Source: UBA3537 sp049889395
GTDB lineage: Bacteria > Bacteroidota > Bacteroidia > Flavobacteriales > Flavobacteriaceae
Length of the DNA: 64,000 bases
Direction: 5' to 3'
Assembly (NCBI GenBank): GCA_049889395.1
Contig: JBMHDM010000005.1
Coordinates: 1-64,000, forward strand
The position numbers were made by a program, and so were the translations under genes. Shown piece after piece: positions 17,216 to 25,637 of the stretch. Numbering within the stretch: the first letter of the stretch is position 1; the number at the start of each line of letters is the position of its first letter. The notes beneath the pieces were generated by a model, which worked only from the letters and a program-made list of their open reading frames with translations, did not search any database and was not told the DNA's origin.

Positions 17216-19675
17216 ATGACCAAATTATTATCAGCTGCATTCTTATTTATGGCGACAATCTCGCACAGCCAAATTAGGGGAACCGTCCAAGACCGTGACA
17301 ACAACCCCCTACCCTATGTCAATATTTTTTTAAAAGACACTTACAAAGGAACCACATCAAACGATAATGGTGTGTATGAAATAAATATTTCGGAAACAGG
17401 ACATTACGAGCTAGTTTTTCAATTTTTAGGTTACAAAACTCAGTCCAAAAAATTAACTATTGAGAAATTTCCTTACAATCTTGATATCGTATTGGAAGAG
17501 GAAAATATTTCGCTAAAAGAGGTTGTTGTTAACACTCAATATAATCCAGCCAATCAAATAATAAGATCGGCTATTGGCAAGCGTAAAGCTTATCTGGATA
17601 AACGAAATATGTTCACAGCAGATTTTTATTCCAAAGGCGTGATTCGCATTAAAGACGCTCCAGAGAATTTTATTGGAGTCGATATCGGAGATTTTGAAGG
17701 CGCTTTGGACTCTACTAGAACAGGAATTATTTACCTTTCAGAAACCCTCTCAAAAATTTCTTACAACAAACCCGATATTTTTGAAACTATTGTAGCCTCT
17801 AAAGTGAGCGGAAATTCAAATGGCATCAGTTTTAACTCTGCTATGGATGTAGATTTCAACCTCTACAATAATACCGTCAACATCAATAATGATATCATAT
17901 CGCCCATAGCAGATTATGCTTTTAATTATTATAAATACAAACTAGAAGGTGAGTTTTATGATTCTGAAGGGCACCTAATTTATAAGATTAAATTGCTCCC
18001 AAAAAGAGAAAACGACCGTGTTTTTACGGGAAGCATATACATTGTTGACGAGAGTTGGGCCTTGTATGGCGTGGATATCAGCGTGAGGGGTAGTCAGATT
18101 CAAATCTTGCCAGCTGATACGATTAGAATTAGACAAAATCTGACTTTTGATAAAAATGATAATCAATGGCTGATTCGTGCTCAAACTATTGACTTTGGTT
18201 ATAGTGTGTTCGGATTTAAAGGGGATGGAAGTTTTGTAGCAAATTATACCAACTATGATTTGAATCCAACGCCAATTGACTCTAAAAACAATAATGAAAT
18301 TTTGGTTTTTGAAAAAGATGCAACCAAGAAAGAATCCAATTATTGGAATGACAAACGCTCTGTGCCACTCACTAGCGAGGAAAGTAATGATTATCTGCGT
18401 CGCGACAGCATTGAAAGGGTTAGAAATTCCAAAGTTTACTTGGATTCAATTGACCGAGAAAACAATAAATTTAGTATCGTGAATCTTTTGGTCGGTAAGA
18501 CTTACAAAGATTCCTACAATAAGAAAAGCTTAAGCATCTCCGGGCCCATTGAGGGCATTCAGTTTAATACCGTACAGGGCTACAATGTTTCTATTAATGG
18601 CAATTTCACAAAACAATTAAACGATTTTAAAAAGTACTATTCCATAGTTGGAACAGTAAACTATAGCACTGAAAGTCAACGCCTTAGGGCGACTGTGGGC
18701 GGACGTTACCGTTCTAACGCTATTAATAATACCACTGTTTGGACTAACCTTGGCGTGAAGACAGAACAATTTAATGCCGATAACCCCATTTCGGCATCCC
18801 ACAATTCCATAAGTAGTTTATTTTTCGAAAGCAACTATATGAAAATATATAACAGAGAATTTATAGAAGTAGGTTACAGTAGAGAGCTAATTAACGGATT
18901 GAAAGTATCGACCAAGTTAGGTTACGAAAACAGGAAAGCGCTATATAACAACTCCGATCGTGTCATAACTCCCAGAAGTAACATTAGATATACCAGCAAT
19001 AACCCTTTATCACCAAATAATTTTAACACAGCGCCTTTTTTAAATCACAATATGATTCGTTTTAATATAGATGTTGGTATTCGTTTTGGAGAAAAATATA
19101 TGACCTATCCCGATTTTAAATTTAACGTCAGTAATTCAGATTTCCCGCGCCTTAATTTCAAGTACGTCAAAGGATTTAATGCCAATATAGCCAATTATAA
19201 TTTTGATCACTTGAGTGCCAATTTACAGCAGAATATTAATCTAAAAACAACTGGAGTTTTTAAATACAACCTAACAGGAGGGACGTTTTTCGGTAATCCT
19301 AATTTATCATTCATCGATTACAAACATTTCAATGGAAATCTGACCCATCTCAACACAAAAGGCAACTACTTGTCTAGTTTCAAAAACATGGCCTATTATA
19401 ATTACAGCACCTCTAATAATTATTTTGAATTTCATATTGAGCATGATTTCAAGGGCTATATTTGGGGGAAAATTCCATTACTAAAAACATTGAATTTTAA
19501 TTTGATTCTGGGAGCGCATGGTGTGTCTTCAACCGATCAAAATCCATACAAAGAATTTAATATTGGGGTAGGCAATTTGGGCTGGAAAAAATACCGTTTT
19601 CTTCGAGTGGATTATGTTCAATCTTATTTTGGAGGTCAAAGAGATAGTGCACTCATGTTTGGAATCAGCCTCTAG
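17216..19675 (+). CDS. DUF5686 outer-membrane protein with carboxypeptidase-like domain
   Basis: This 819-residue protein has a signal peptide (MTKLLSAAFLFMATISHSQ). An N-terminal CarboxypepD_reg-like beta-sandwich follows (about 20-105, with LPYVNIFLKDTYKGTTSNDNGVYEI). The long remainder is rich in Asn, Tyr and aromatic alternation and resembles an outer-membrane beta-barrel of the DUF5686 family. Its C-terminus ends in a strand-like aromatic pattern (ALMFGISL). Family members occur widely in Bacteroidota and are related to the plug-and-barrel architecture, but no substrate is known to me. It ends 4 bases from the convergent pcm gene, with no terminator between them. Confidence 0.85.
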   Translation: MTKLLSAAFLFMATISHSQIRGTVQDRDNNPLPYVNIFLKDTYKGTTSNDNGVYEINISETGHYELVFQFLGYKTQSKKLTIEKFPYNLDIVLEEENISLKEVVVNTQYNPANQIIRSAIGKRKAYLDKRNMFTADFYSKGVIRIKDAPENFIGVDIGDFEGALDSTRTGIIYLSETLSKISYNKPDIFETIVASKVSGNSNGISFNSAMDVDFNLYNNTVNINNDIISPIADYAFNYYKYKLEGEFYDSEGHLIYKIKLLPKRENDRVFTGSIYIVDESWALYGVDISVRGSQIQILPADTIRIRQNLTFDKNDNQWLIRAQTIDFGYSVFGFKGDGSFVANYTNYDLNPTPIDSKNNNEILVFEKDATKKESNYWNDKRSVPLTSEESNDYLRRDSIERVRNSKVYLDSIDRENNKFSIVNLLVGKTYKDSYNKKSLSISGPIEGIQFNTVQGYNVSINGNFTKQLNDFKKYYSIVGTVNYSTESQRLRATVGGRYRSNAINNTTVWTNLGVKTEQFNADNPISASHNSISSLFFESNYMKIYNREFIEVGYSRELINGLKVSTKLGYENRKALYNNSDRVITPRSNIRYTSNNPLSPNNFNTAPFLNHNMIRFNIDVGIRFGEKYMTYPDFKFNVSNSDFPRLNFKYVKGFNANIANYNFDHLSANLQQNINLKTTGVFKYNLTGGTFFGNPNLSFIDYKHFNGNLTHLNTKGNYLSSFKNMAYYNYSTSNNYFEFHIEHDFKGYIWGKIPLLKTLNFNLILGAHGVSSTDQNPYKEFNIGVGNLGWKKYRFLRVDYVQSYFGGQRDSALMFGISL

Positions 19676-19679
19676 AACT

Positions 19680-20321
19680 CTAGGACTTGTCTTCCAACAT
19701 AGGTACAAACTTAAATGATCCAAACTCCTGTTTGTCAAACGTTTTGGCATCAACTCTGACAAAAAGTGTCATCGTTTGTTCTTGTGATCCAACAGGGATA
19801 ACCAGTCGTCCTCCTACTTTGAGTTGAGCCAATAGTGGTTTTGGAACAAAAGGTGCGCCAGCTGTTACAATGATGCGATCAAATGGAGCCTCATCTTTTA
19901 GGCCCTGATATCCATCGCCAAAAATCAAACGTTTGGCCACATATCCTATTTTTGGCAAAAAAATATTAGTCTTTTTAAACAATTCAAGTTGACGCTCTAT
20001 ACTGTAAACCTCAGCACCCAAGTGACATAAAACAGCGGTTTGATAACCGCTTCCAGTACCAATTTCCAAAATCTTTTGATTGGGCTTAACTTCCAGTAGG
20101 TCAGTTTGATAGGCCACAGTATATGGCTGAGAAATAGTTTGATTGGCAGCAATAGGAAATGCTTTGTCCTGATAGGCATGATCCAAAAAACTAGAGTCCA
20201 TAAATAAATGCCTTGGTACAGCACCAATAGCATCCAGCACATCCATATTTTGGATACCTTTTTTGACTAATGTTTCAACTAACTTTTGTCGAAGCCCTCT
20301 ATGTTTGAATGAATCAATCAA
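19680..20321 (-). CDS. pcm: Protein-L-isoaspartate O-methyltransferase
   Basis: Pcm methylates isoaspartyl residues in damaged proteins so they can revert. The 213-residue sequence has NQTISQPYTVAYQ (substrate side) and the SAM-binding EIGTGSGYQTAVL, then IVTAGAPFVPKPLL and GGRLVIPVG. The start is TTG at 20321. The residues after it (IDSFKHRGLRQKLVE) match the family N-terminus, and the next Met is only at residue 24. A -7 element at 20342-20349 would place the transcript start about 16 bases before this TTG, which supports it. Confidence 0.94.
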   Translation of the reverse strand: MIDSFKHRGLRQKLVETLVKKGIQNMDVLDAIGAVPRHLFMDSSFLDHAYQDKAFPIAANQTISQPYTVAYQTDLLEVKPNQKILEIGTGSGYQTAVLCHLGAEVYSIERQLELFKKTNIFLPKIGYVAKRLIFGDGYQGLKDEAPFDRIIVTAGAPFVPKPLLAQLKVGGRLVIPVGSQEQTMTLFVRVDAKTFDKQEFGSFKFVPMLEDKS

Positions 20322-20341
20322 ATATGCTAATATTTCGATAT

Positions 20342-20349
20342 CAAAATTA
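20342..20349 (-). promoter_or_regulatory. -7 element upstream of pcm
   Basis: TAATTTTG on the minus strand matches TAnnTTTG. It would start transcription near 20338, about 17 bases before the TTG start of pcm. The -33 region is only a TTT. Confidence 0.45.
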
Positions 20350-20441
20350 AGTAAAGAAAATTGAGATTAAAATTAAAATCCAATAGAATTTAAAAATCCG
20401 ATGTTTTATTATAAAATGAGACAAAATATCACCAAAATCTT

Positions 20442-20449
20442 TAGTTTTG
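20442..20449 (+). promoter_or_regulatory. -7 element upstream of the 20.4-27.4 kb gene run
   Basis: TAGTTTTG matches TAnnTTTG and ends 15 bases before the first gene of the run. No clear TTG -33 partner is seen. Confidence 0.4.
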
Positions 20450-20464
20450 TAAAAATATTCTTCT

Positions 20465-21424
20465 ATGCTAAAAGTTGGTGTACTTGGAGCTGGCCACTTA
20501 GGTAAAATTCACCTAAAGCTGCTTCAACAATCTGAAAAGTACGAATTAGTTGGTTTCTTTGACCCCGATATCGCAAATGGCCAAAGAGTAGCCCAAGCGT
20601 TCAATTATAATTACTTCGAATCTTTGGATGACCTCATTGAAGCTGTTGATGTTGTGGATATCGTTACCCCAACACTTTCTCACTACAACTGTGCGATAAA
20701 AGCCATAACAAAAGGCAAACATATTTTCATTGAAAAACCAATTACCACTACTGTTGAAGAAGCAGAACATATCCGCTTGTTGGTATCAGAAAACAACTTA
20801 CGGGGACAAGTAGGACATGTAGAACGATTTAATCCTGCGTTCCTTGCCGTTCAATCTGAAATTAAAAAACCCATGTTCATTGAAACGCATAGATTGGCAG
20901 AATTTAATCCTAGAGGCACAGACGTTCCAGTTGTCTTGGACCTAATGATTCATGATATTGATATCATTTTGAGTGTAGTCAATTCACCCGTTCAATCTAT
21001 TCAGGCGAGTGGAGTTTCTGTAATTAGTGAAACGCCAGATATTGCCAATGCTCGAATAGAGTTTGAAAATGGTTGTGTAGCCAATTTAACAGCGAGTCGA
21101 ATTTCATTGAAAAACATGCGTAAAAGTCGATTTTTTCAAAAAGACGCCTACATTAGTGTTGATTTTTTAGAAAAAAAAGTAGAAGTGGTCAAAATGAAAG
21201 ATGCACCAAAAAACCCTGGAGATTACGACATGATTTTACAAAATGCAGAAGGCACCAAAAAACAAATCTACTTTAAAAATCCAGAGATTTCACCAAACAA
21301 TGCCATACTAGACGAATTGGAAACTTTTGCAGATGCTATCATTAACAATACAAAACCAATCGTTACATTGCGAGATGGCACCAATGCTTTGAAGGTAGCA
21401 CATCAAATTATAGATTGTTTTTAA
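20465..21424 (+). CDS. Gfo/Idh/MocA family oxidoreductase
   Basis: This 319-residue NAD(P)-dependent dehydrogenase has an N-terminal Rossmann fold (GAGHLGKIH, residues 7-15) and the family Glu-Lys-Pro motif FIEKPIT near residue 92. The C-terminal half carries GHVERFNPAF and the HDIDIIL segment. Members oxidise or reduce sugars and related polyols; the substrate here cannot be read from sequence. It is the first of seven closely spaced plus-strand genes. The next gene, an acyl-CoA dehydrogenase-type enzyme, starts 12 bases later, but the two do not form an obvious pathway. Confidence 0.9.
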   Translation: MLKVGVLGAGHLGKIHLKLLQQSEKYELVGFFDPDIANGQRVAQAFNYNYFESLDDLIEAVDVVDIVTPTLSHYNCAIKAITKGKHIFIEKPITTTVEEAEHIRLLVSENNLRGQVGHVERFNPAFLAVQSEIKKPMFIETHRLAEFNPRGTDVPVVLDLMIHDIDIILSVVNSPVQSIQASGVSVISETPDIANARIEFENGCVANLTASRISLKNMRKSRFFQKDAYISVDFLEKKVEVVKMKDAPKNPGDYDMILQNAEGTKKQIYFKNPEISPNNAILDELETFADAIINNTKPIVTLRDGTNALKVAHQIIDCF

Positions 21425-21436
21425 AATTATAGAATT

Positions 21437-22324
21437 ATGAAAAATATTGCAGTCATTGGCGCGGGAACTATGGGCAACGGTATAGCCCATACATTTGCCC
21501 AAAATGGTTACAGAGTACAATTAGTGGATGTCAATCAAAAGGCGTTAGGTGAAGCACTTTCAACCATTTCCAAAAATTTGGATCGCATGATTCAAAAAGG
21601 CACTATTACAGAAAATGACAAAAACAAAACGCTCGCCAACATTACCACGTTTACAAATCTCGTAGAGGGCGTAGAATATGCCAGTCTAGTCGTCGAGGCA
21701 GCCACAGAAAATGAAGCGTTAAAGCTAGAAATTTTCAAGGCTTTGGATGAAGCCTGTCCTGAAGACACCATCTTGGCCACAAATACTTCATCCATTTCGA
21801 TTACTCGGATTGCATCGGTCACCTCGCGTTCAACTCAAGTCATTGGAATGCACTTTATGAATCCTGTTCCATTAATGCCTTTGGTTGAAATAATTGAAGG
21901 CTATAATACTTCCAAAAACGTCACAGATTTCATAGTTGAACTCACAAAAGAAATAGGAAAAACACCAGTTATAGTAAAAGATTATCCAGGATTTATAGCC
22001 AATAGAATCCTGATGCCAATGATTAATGAAGCTATTGAAGCGCTTCAATGTGGAGTTAGTGGGGTTTTAGAAATTGATGCGATCATGAAACTGGGAATGG
22101 CACACCCTATGGGACCTCTTGAACTGGCCGATTTTATTGGTTTAGACGTATGCTGCTCCATATTGGAAGTCATGCACGAGGGTTTCAAAAATCCTAAATA
22201 TGCGCCCAACCCTCTACTGAAAAATATGGTTTTAGCTGGAAAGCTTGGAAAAAAATCTGGTGAAGGTTTTTACGACTACAGTAATGATAAAAAAGCCGTC
22301 ATTCCGTCTAAACAATTTCAATAA
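21437..22324 (+). CDS. 3-hydroxybutyryl-CoA / 3-hydroxyacyl-CoA dehydrogenase
   Basis: This 295-residue NAD-dependent enzyme interconverts 3-hydroxyacyl-CoA and 3-ketoacyl-CoA. The Rossmann motif GAGTMGNGIAHTFAQNG begins at residue 7. The catalytic His lies in GMHFMNPVPLM with its Glu partner in LVEIIEGY. The C-terminal dimerisation domain ends in GKKSGEGFYDY, which is typical. It would act one step from the thiolase reaction at 2761, although the genes are 18 kb apart. Whether the role is fatty-acid degradation or butyrate-type synthesis is not decided by the sequence. Confidence 0.93.
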   Translation: MKNIAVIGAGTMGNGIAHTFAQNGYRVQLVDVNQKALGEALSTISKNLDRMIQKGTITENDKNKTLANITTFTNLVEGVEYASLVVEAATENEALKLEIFKALDEACPEDTILATNTSSISITRIASVTSRSTQVIGMHFMNPVPLMPLVEIIEGYNTSKNVTDFIVELTKEIGKTPVIVKDYPGFIANRILMPMINEAIEALQCGVSGVLEIDAIMKLGMAHPMGPLELADFIGLDVCCSILEVMHEGFKNPKYAPNPLLKNMVLAGKLGKKSGEGFYDYSNDKKAVIPSKQFQ

Positions 22325-22352
22325 ATTATTGGTACTGTAAAATTGATTTAAT

Positions 22353-23576
22353 ATGGCACAAATAGTACCATTTAATGCCGTTCGACCAAAAGAAAATTTG
22401 GCTGCAAATTTTTGCAGCAAATCTGTGGAATTTTACACCAAATCTGAACTCAATGATATATTGAAACACAATGAAACATCATTTGTTCACATTATAAAAC
22501 CAAACCTAGTAAAAGACAAGTCATCACCCCCAACAAAACGCTACCAAGCGGTCAAAAAAAATTATGAGTCATTCCGCCAAAAAGGCGTATTAATTAAAGA
22601 TAAAAAAGCCTCATTATATATCTATGAAATTAAAAATCCTAACCACTCATTTTGTGGGATTTTAGCTGGCATCAGTGTAGAAGATTACAAAAATGGGTTA
22701 ATTAAAAGACATGAAGATACTATTGAAAAACGCGAGAAAATCTTTAAAAACTTTATTAAAATCGCGCGCTTCAATTCAGAACCAGTTTTGATCACTCACA
22801 ATCCATCTCAAAATCTAACAGATTTGATTAGCGAGTACAAAACAAAATCGCCTACTGCGGAATTTACAACAAGTGAAAATGAATGCCACAAATTGTGGCG
22901 CATTGACGTCCCAAAAGAGATTTTGTCTATACAAAAAGAATACGAAACTATTTCGTCGCTCTACATCGCTGACGGACATCACAGATCAGCTTCTTCGGTG
23001 TTGTTATCTAGGGAAGAAAAATCATCAAGCGACATAAAACGCACAGATTATTTCATGGGCTATATCATCCCTGAAAACGAATTGGTCATCAAAGCGTACA
23101 ACAGAGTTTTTTCTGGTCTTAATGGTTTATCAGAAGATGAATTTTTAGGATTATTGAAAGCCGACTTTGAGGTCTACCCTGAGTCAAACGAATATTCAAA
23201 GGAGTCTAGCAAAAATAGCTTTAGAATGTATTTCAAAGGACAATTTTATAGCGTATCTTTACGTGATATAACTCGAAAAAGGAACAATCCACTGTTCGGT
23301 TTAGATGCATACGTACTACAAGAATTTATTTTGAAACCTATTTTGCGAGTCAAGAACCCTAGGAATGATAAGAGGCTGATATACAGCGCAAATGATGGGG
23401 GTATGTTGGGAATCAAATCAGCAATTGACAGTGAAAAGTTTACGCTTGGATTTGGATTAAAACCTGTTACATTAACGCAACTGAAAATGATTGCAGATGC
23501 CGGTTTAGTTATGCCTCCAAAAAGCACCTATATTTTTCCAAAACTTATGAGTGGCATAACCATCTACGAATTTTGA
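22353..23576 (+). CDS. DUF1015 family protein
   Basis: This 407-residue cytoplasmic protein opens with the family start (QIVPFNAVRPK). It carries the best conserved block YIADGHHRSASS near residue 210 and ends in LVMPPKSTYIFPKLMSGITIYEF, all as expected for DUF1015. The family is widespread in bacteria and sometimes called SpoOJ/ParA/ParB/RepB-like, but no activity is established to my knowledge. The yggS start follows the stop by one base, so the genes are almost certainly co-transcribed and perhaps translationally coupled. Confidence 0.88.
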   Translation: MAQIVPFNAVRPKENLAANFCSKSVEFYTKSELNDILKHNETSFVHIIKPNLVKDKSSPPTKRYQAVKKNYESFRQKGVLIKDKKASLYIYEIKNPNHSFCGILAGISVEDYKNGLIKRHEDTIEKREKIFKNFIKIARFNSEPVLITHNPSQNLTDLISEYKTKSPTAEFTTSENECHKLWRIDVPKEILSIQKEYETISSLYIADGHHRSASSVLLSREEKSSSDIKRTDYFMGYIIPENELVIKAYNRVFSGLNGLSEDEFLGLLKADFEVYPESNEYSKESSKNSFRMYFKGQFYSVSLRDITRKRNNPLFGLDAYVLQEFILKPILRVKNPRNDKRLIYSANDGGMLGIKSAIDSEKFTLGFGLKPVTLTQLKMIADAGLVMPPKSTYIFPKLMSGITIYEF

Positions 23577-23577
23577 T

Positions 23578-24231
23578 ATGAGTATTAAAAACAGTCTTAA
23601 CGATTTAAAGTCAAGCTTACCAAGGCACGTGACTTTAATTGCTGTATCCAAAACTAAACCAGTCGAAAATTTAATGGAGGCCTATGATGCTGGTCAAAGA
23701 ATATTTGGTGAAAACAAAGTTCAGGAAATGGTTAACAAATATCATGCTATGCCAAAAGATATTCAATGGCACATGATCGGTCATCTGCAGCGTAATAAGG
23801 TCAAGTATTTGGCCGGATTTATTGAACTAATCCATGGTGTGGACAGCATTAAGTTACTTCAAGAAATTAATAAACAAGCACAAAAACATGATCGAATAAT
23901 AAAATGCTTGTTACAAATAAAAATTGCTCAAGAAGATTCGAAATTTGGAATGTCTTTTGATGATGCTCAAGAGCTGTTGCAGTCAAACTCATTAAAAACA
24001 CTCCATCATATCAATATAGAAGGCGTTATGGGAATGGCGAGTTTTACGACTGATCAAAAACAAATTGAATTAGAATTTCGACATTTAAAACAAAGTTTTG
24101 ACACTTTGAAACATCTGTCTCCAGATATGTCCATTATTTCGATGGGAATGAGTGGCGACTACCCCGTAGCAATTGAATGTGGCAGTACAATGATTCGAGT
24201 GGGAAGCAAAATCTTTGGTGCTAGGAATTAG
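23578..24231 (+). CDS. YggS/PROSC family PLP homeostasis protein
   Basis: This 217-residue single-domain alanine-racemase-like barrel binds pyridoxal phosphate on Lys25 in LIAVSKTKP. Other family marks are GENKVQEM near residue 43, WHMIGHLQRNK near 64 and the closing SMGMSGDYPVAIECGSTMIRVGSKIFG. The family buffers free PLP and affects amino-acid and 2-oxoacid balance; it has no known enzymatic turnover. It is tightly coupled to DUF1015 upstream, and the exonuclease gene starts 17 bases downstream. Confidence 0.94.
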   Translation: MSIKNSLNDLKSSLPRHVTLIAVSKTKPVENLMEAYDAGQRIFGENKVQEMVNKYHAMPKDIQWHMIGHLQRNKVKYLAGFIELIHGVDSIKLLQEINKQAQKHDRIIKCLLQIKIAQEDSKFGMSFDDAQELLQSNSLKTLHHINIEGVMGMASFTTDQKQIELEFRHLKQSFDTLKHLSPDMSIISMGMSGDYPVAIECGSTMIRVGSKIFGARN

Positions 24232-24248
24232 AACCTTAAAAAATCAAT

Positions 24249-25616
24249 ATTTACGCTGTAGTCGACATAGAAACAACGGGAGGGAAATACAACGAAGAAG
24301 GTATTACCGAAATTGCCATCTACAAACATGATGGCCATAAAGTCATTGACCAATTTATCAGTCTTGTCAATCCGGAACGAAAAATTCAACCTTATGTGGT
24401 AAATCTTACAGGGATTACAAATACCATGCTTAAAAGTGCGCCAAAGTTTTTTGAAATAGCAAAGCGAATCGTGGAAATAACAGAAGATTGTGTATTGGTG
24501 GCCCATAATGCAAAATTTGATTACAGAATTCTAAAACTAGAATTTGATCGACTTGGGTTTAAATTTGAACGAAAAAATCTTTGTACTGTAGAATTATCCA
24601 AACAACTTATCCCCGATTTACCGTCTTACAGTTTGGGAAAATTGGTTCGTTCTTTGGGCATTCCCATAAGTGATAGACACAGGGCTTCCGGTGATGCCTT
24701 GGCGACCACTAAATTATTTGAATTACTACTTAACAAAGACATAGAAAAAACTATTGTTAAATCGGCTATTCGATTTGAACCAAAAAGACAAATTGAGCCA
24801 AAATTATCGACCATTATCCAATCGCTTCCCTCATCTGTAGGGGTCTATTACATACACAATGATAAAGGAGAAATCATATATATTGGAAAAAGTAAAAACA
24901 TTAAACAACGTATTACCCAACATTTCATGGGCGAAAACCCTAAATCCAAAAAAATACAACTTGAGGTTCAGGCGGTTACCTTCGAAGAAACTGGAAGCGA
25001 ATTATTGGCTTTACTAAAGGAAAGTGACGAAATTAAATATCATAAACCAAAATTCAATAGAGCACTCCGAAGAACTATTTTTACACACGGCCTTTTTAGT
25101 CATTTGGATGATAGCGGATATATAAATTTAAAAATCGAAAAAATCAAAGGGGAACACACACCTATCACAACCTTTGCCAATATTCAGAGTGGTAAAAGTT
25201 TTATGATAAAAGTAGTTGATAAGCATCAGCTTTGTCAGAAACTTTGCGGTCTATATCAAACCAAGACCAGCTGCTTTAATTACACCATAAATGAATGTTT
25301 TGGTGCCTGTATTTCGGAGGAATCACCCGAGTCATATAACGCTAAAGTCCAGAAAATTATTAACTATTACAGCTTCAAAAGTAAAAGTATGCTTGTTATA
25401 GATAGGGGGCGAAATTTGGATGAGCGTAGCGCAGTATGGATTGAAAAAGGTGTTTTGCGGGGGTTCACCTATTTTAATCTAAATTTTCAAATTACAAATC
25501 CTGATATTTTATCGACGCTAATTACCCCTCTGGAGCACAATAAAGACTCCAAACATATCGTACAAAGCTTTATACGTCGTCACAAAAGATTAAAAGTGAT
25601 TACGCTGGAAGATTAA
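24249..25616 (+). CDS. DEDDh exonuclease fused to GIY-YIG nuclease, ATT start
   Basis: The predicted product has 455 residues. An N-terminal DnaQ-like 3'-5' exonuclease (motifs VDIETTGG with Asp6/Glu8, VAHNAKFDYRIL, HRASGDALATT) is followed by a GIY-YIG nuclease domain from about residue 196 (VGVYYI, then IIYIGKSKNIKQRI). A C-terminal Cys-containing region (CQKLCGLYQTKTSC) resembles UvrC/Cho relatives. A role in DNA repair is inferred. The exonuclease motif I is encoded well before the first in-frame GTG (24396). The frame is open back to a stop at 24237, with no ATG, GTG or TTG. ATT at 24249 gives the natural N-terminus (Met-Tyr-Ala-Val-Val-Asp) and is my chosen start. Confidence 0.82.
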   Translation: MYAVVDIETTGGKYNEEGITEIAIYKHDGHKVIDQFISLVNPERKIQPYVVNLTGITNTMLKSAPKFFEIAKRIVEITEDCVLVAHNAKFDYRILKLEFDRLGFKFERKNLCTVELSKQLIPDLPSYSLGKLVRSLGIPISDRHRASGDALATTKLFELLLNKDIEKTIVKSAIRFEPKRQIEPKLSTIIQSLPSSVGVYYIHNDKGEIIYIGKSKNIKQRITQHFMGENPKSKKIQLEVQAVTFEETGSELLALLKESDEIKYHKPKFNRALRRTIFTHGLFSHLDDSGYINLKIEKIKGEHTPITTFANIQSGKSFMIKVVDKHQLCQKLCGLYQTKTSCFNYTINECFGACISEESPESYNAKVQKIINYYSFKSKSMLVIDRGRNLDERSAVWIEKGVLRGFTYFNLNFQITNPDILSTLITPLEHNKDSKHIVQSFIRRHKRLKVITLED

Positions 25617-25625
25617 ACTTTTTAT

Positions 25626-25633
25626 TACATTTG
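25626..25633 (+). promoter_or_regulatory. -7 element immediately before the ion channel gene
   Basis: TACATTTG matches TAnnTTTG and ends only 4 bases before the channel ATG (25638). If used, the transcript would be essentially leaderless. No TTG -33 partner is clear. Confidence 0.4.
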
Positions 25634-25637
25634 AAAC

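Noticed and set aside
24396..25616. Exonuclease gene starting at GTG 24396
   Set aside because: This start would remove exonuclease motif I, which is clearly encoded in the same frame upstream.
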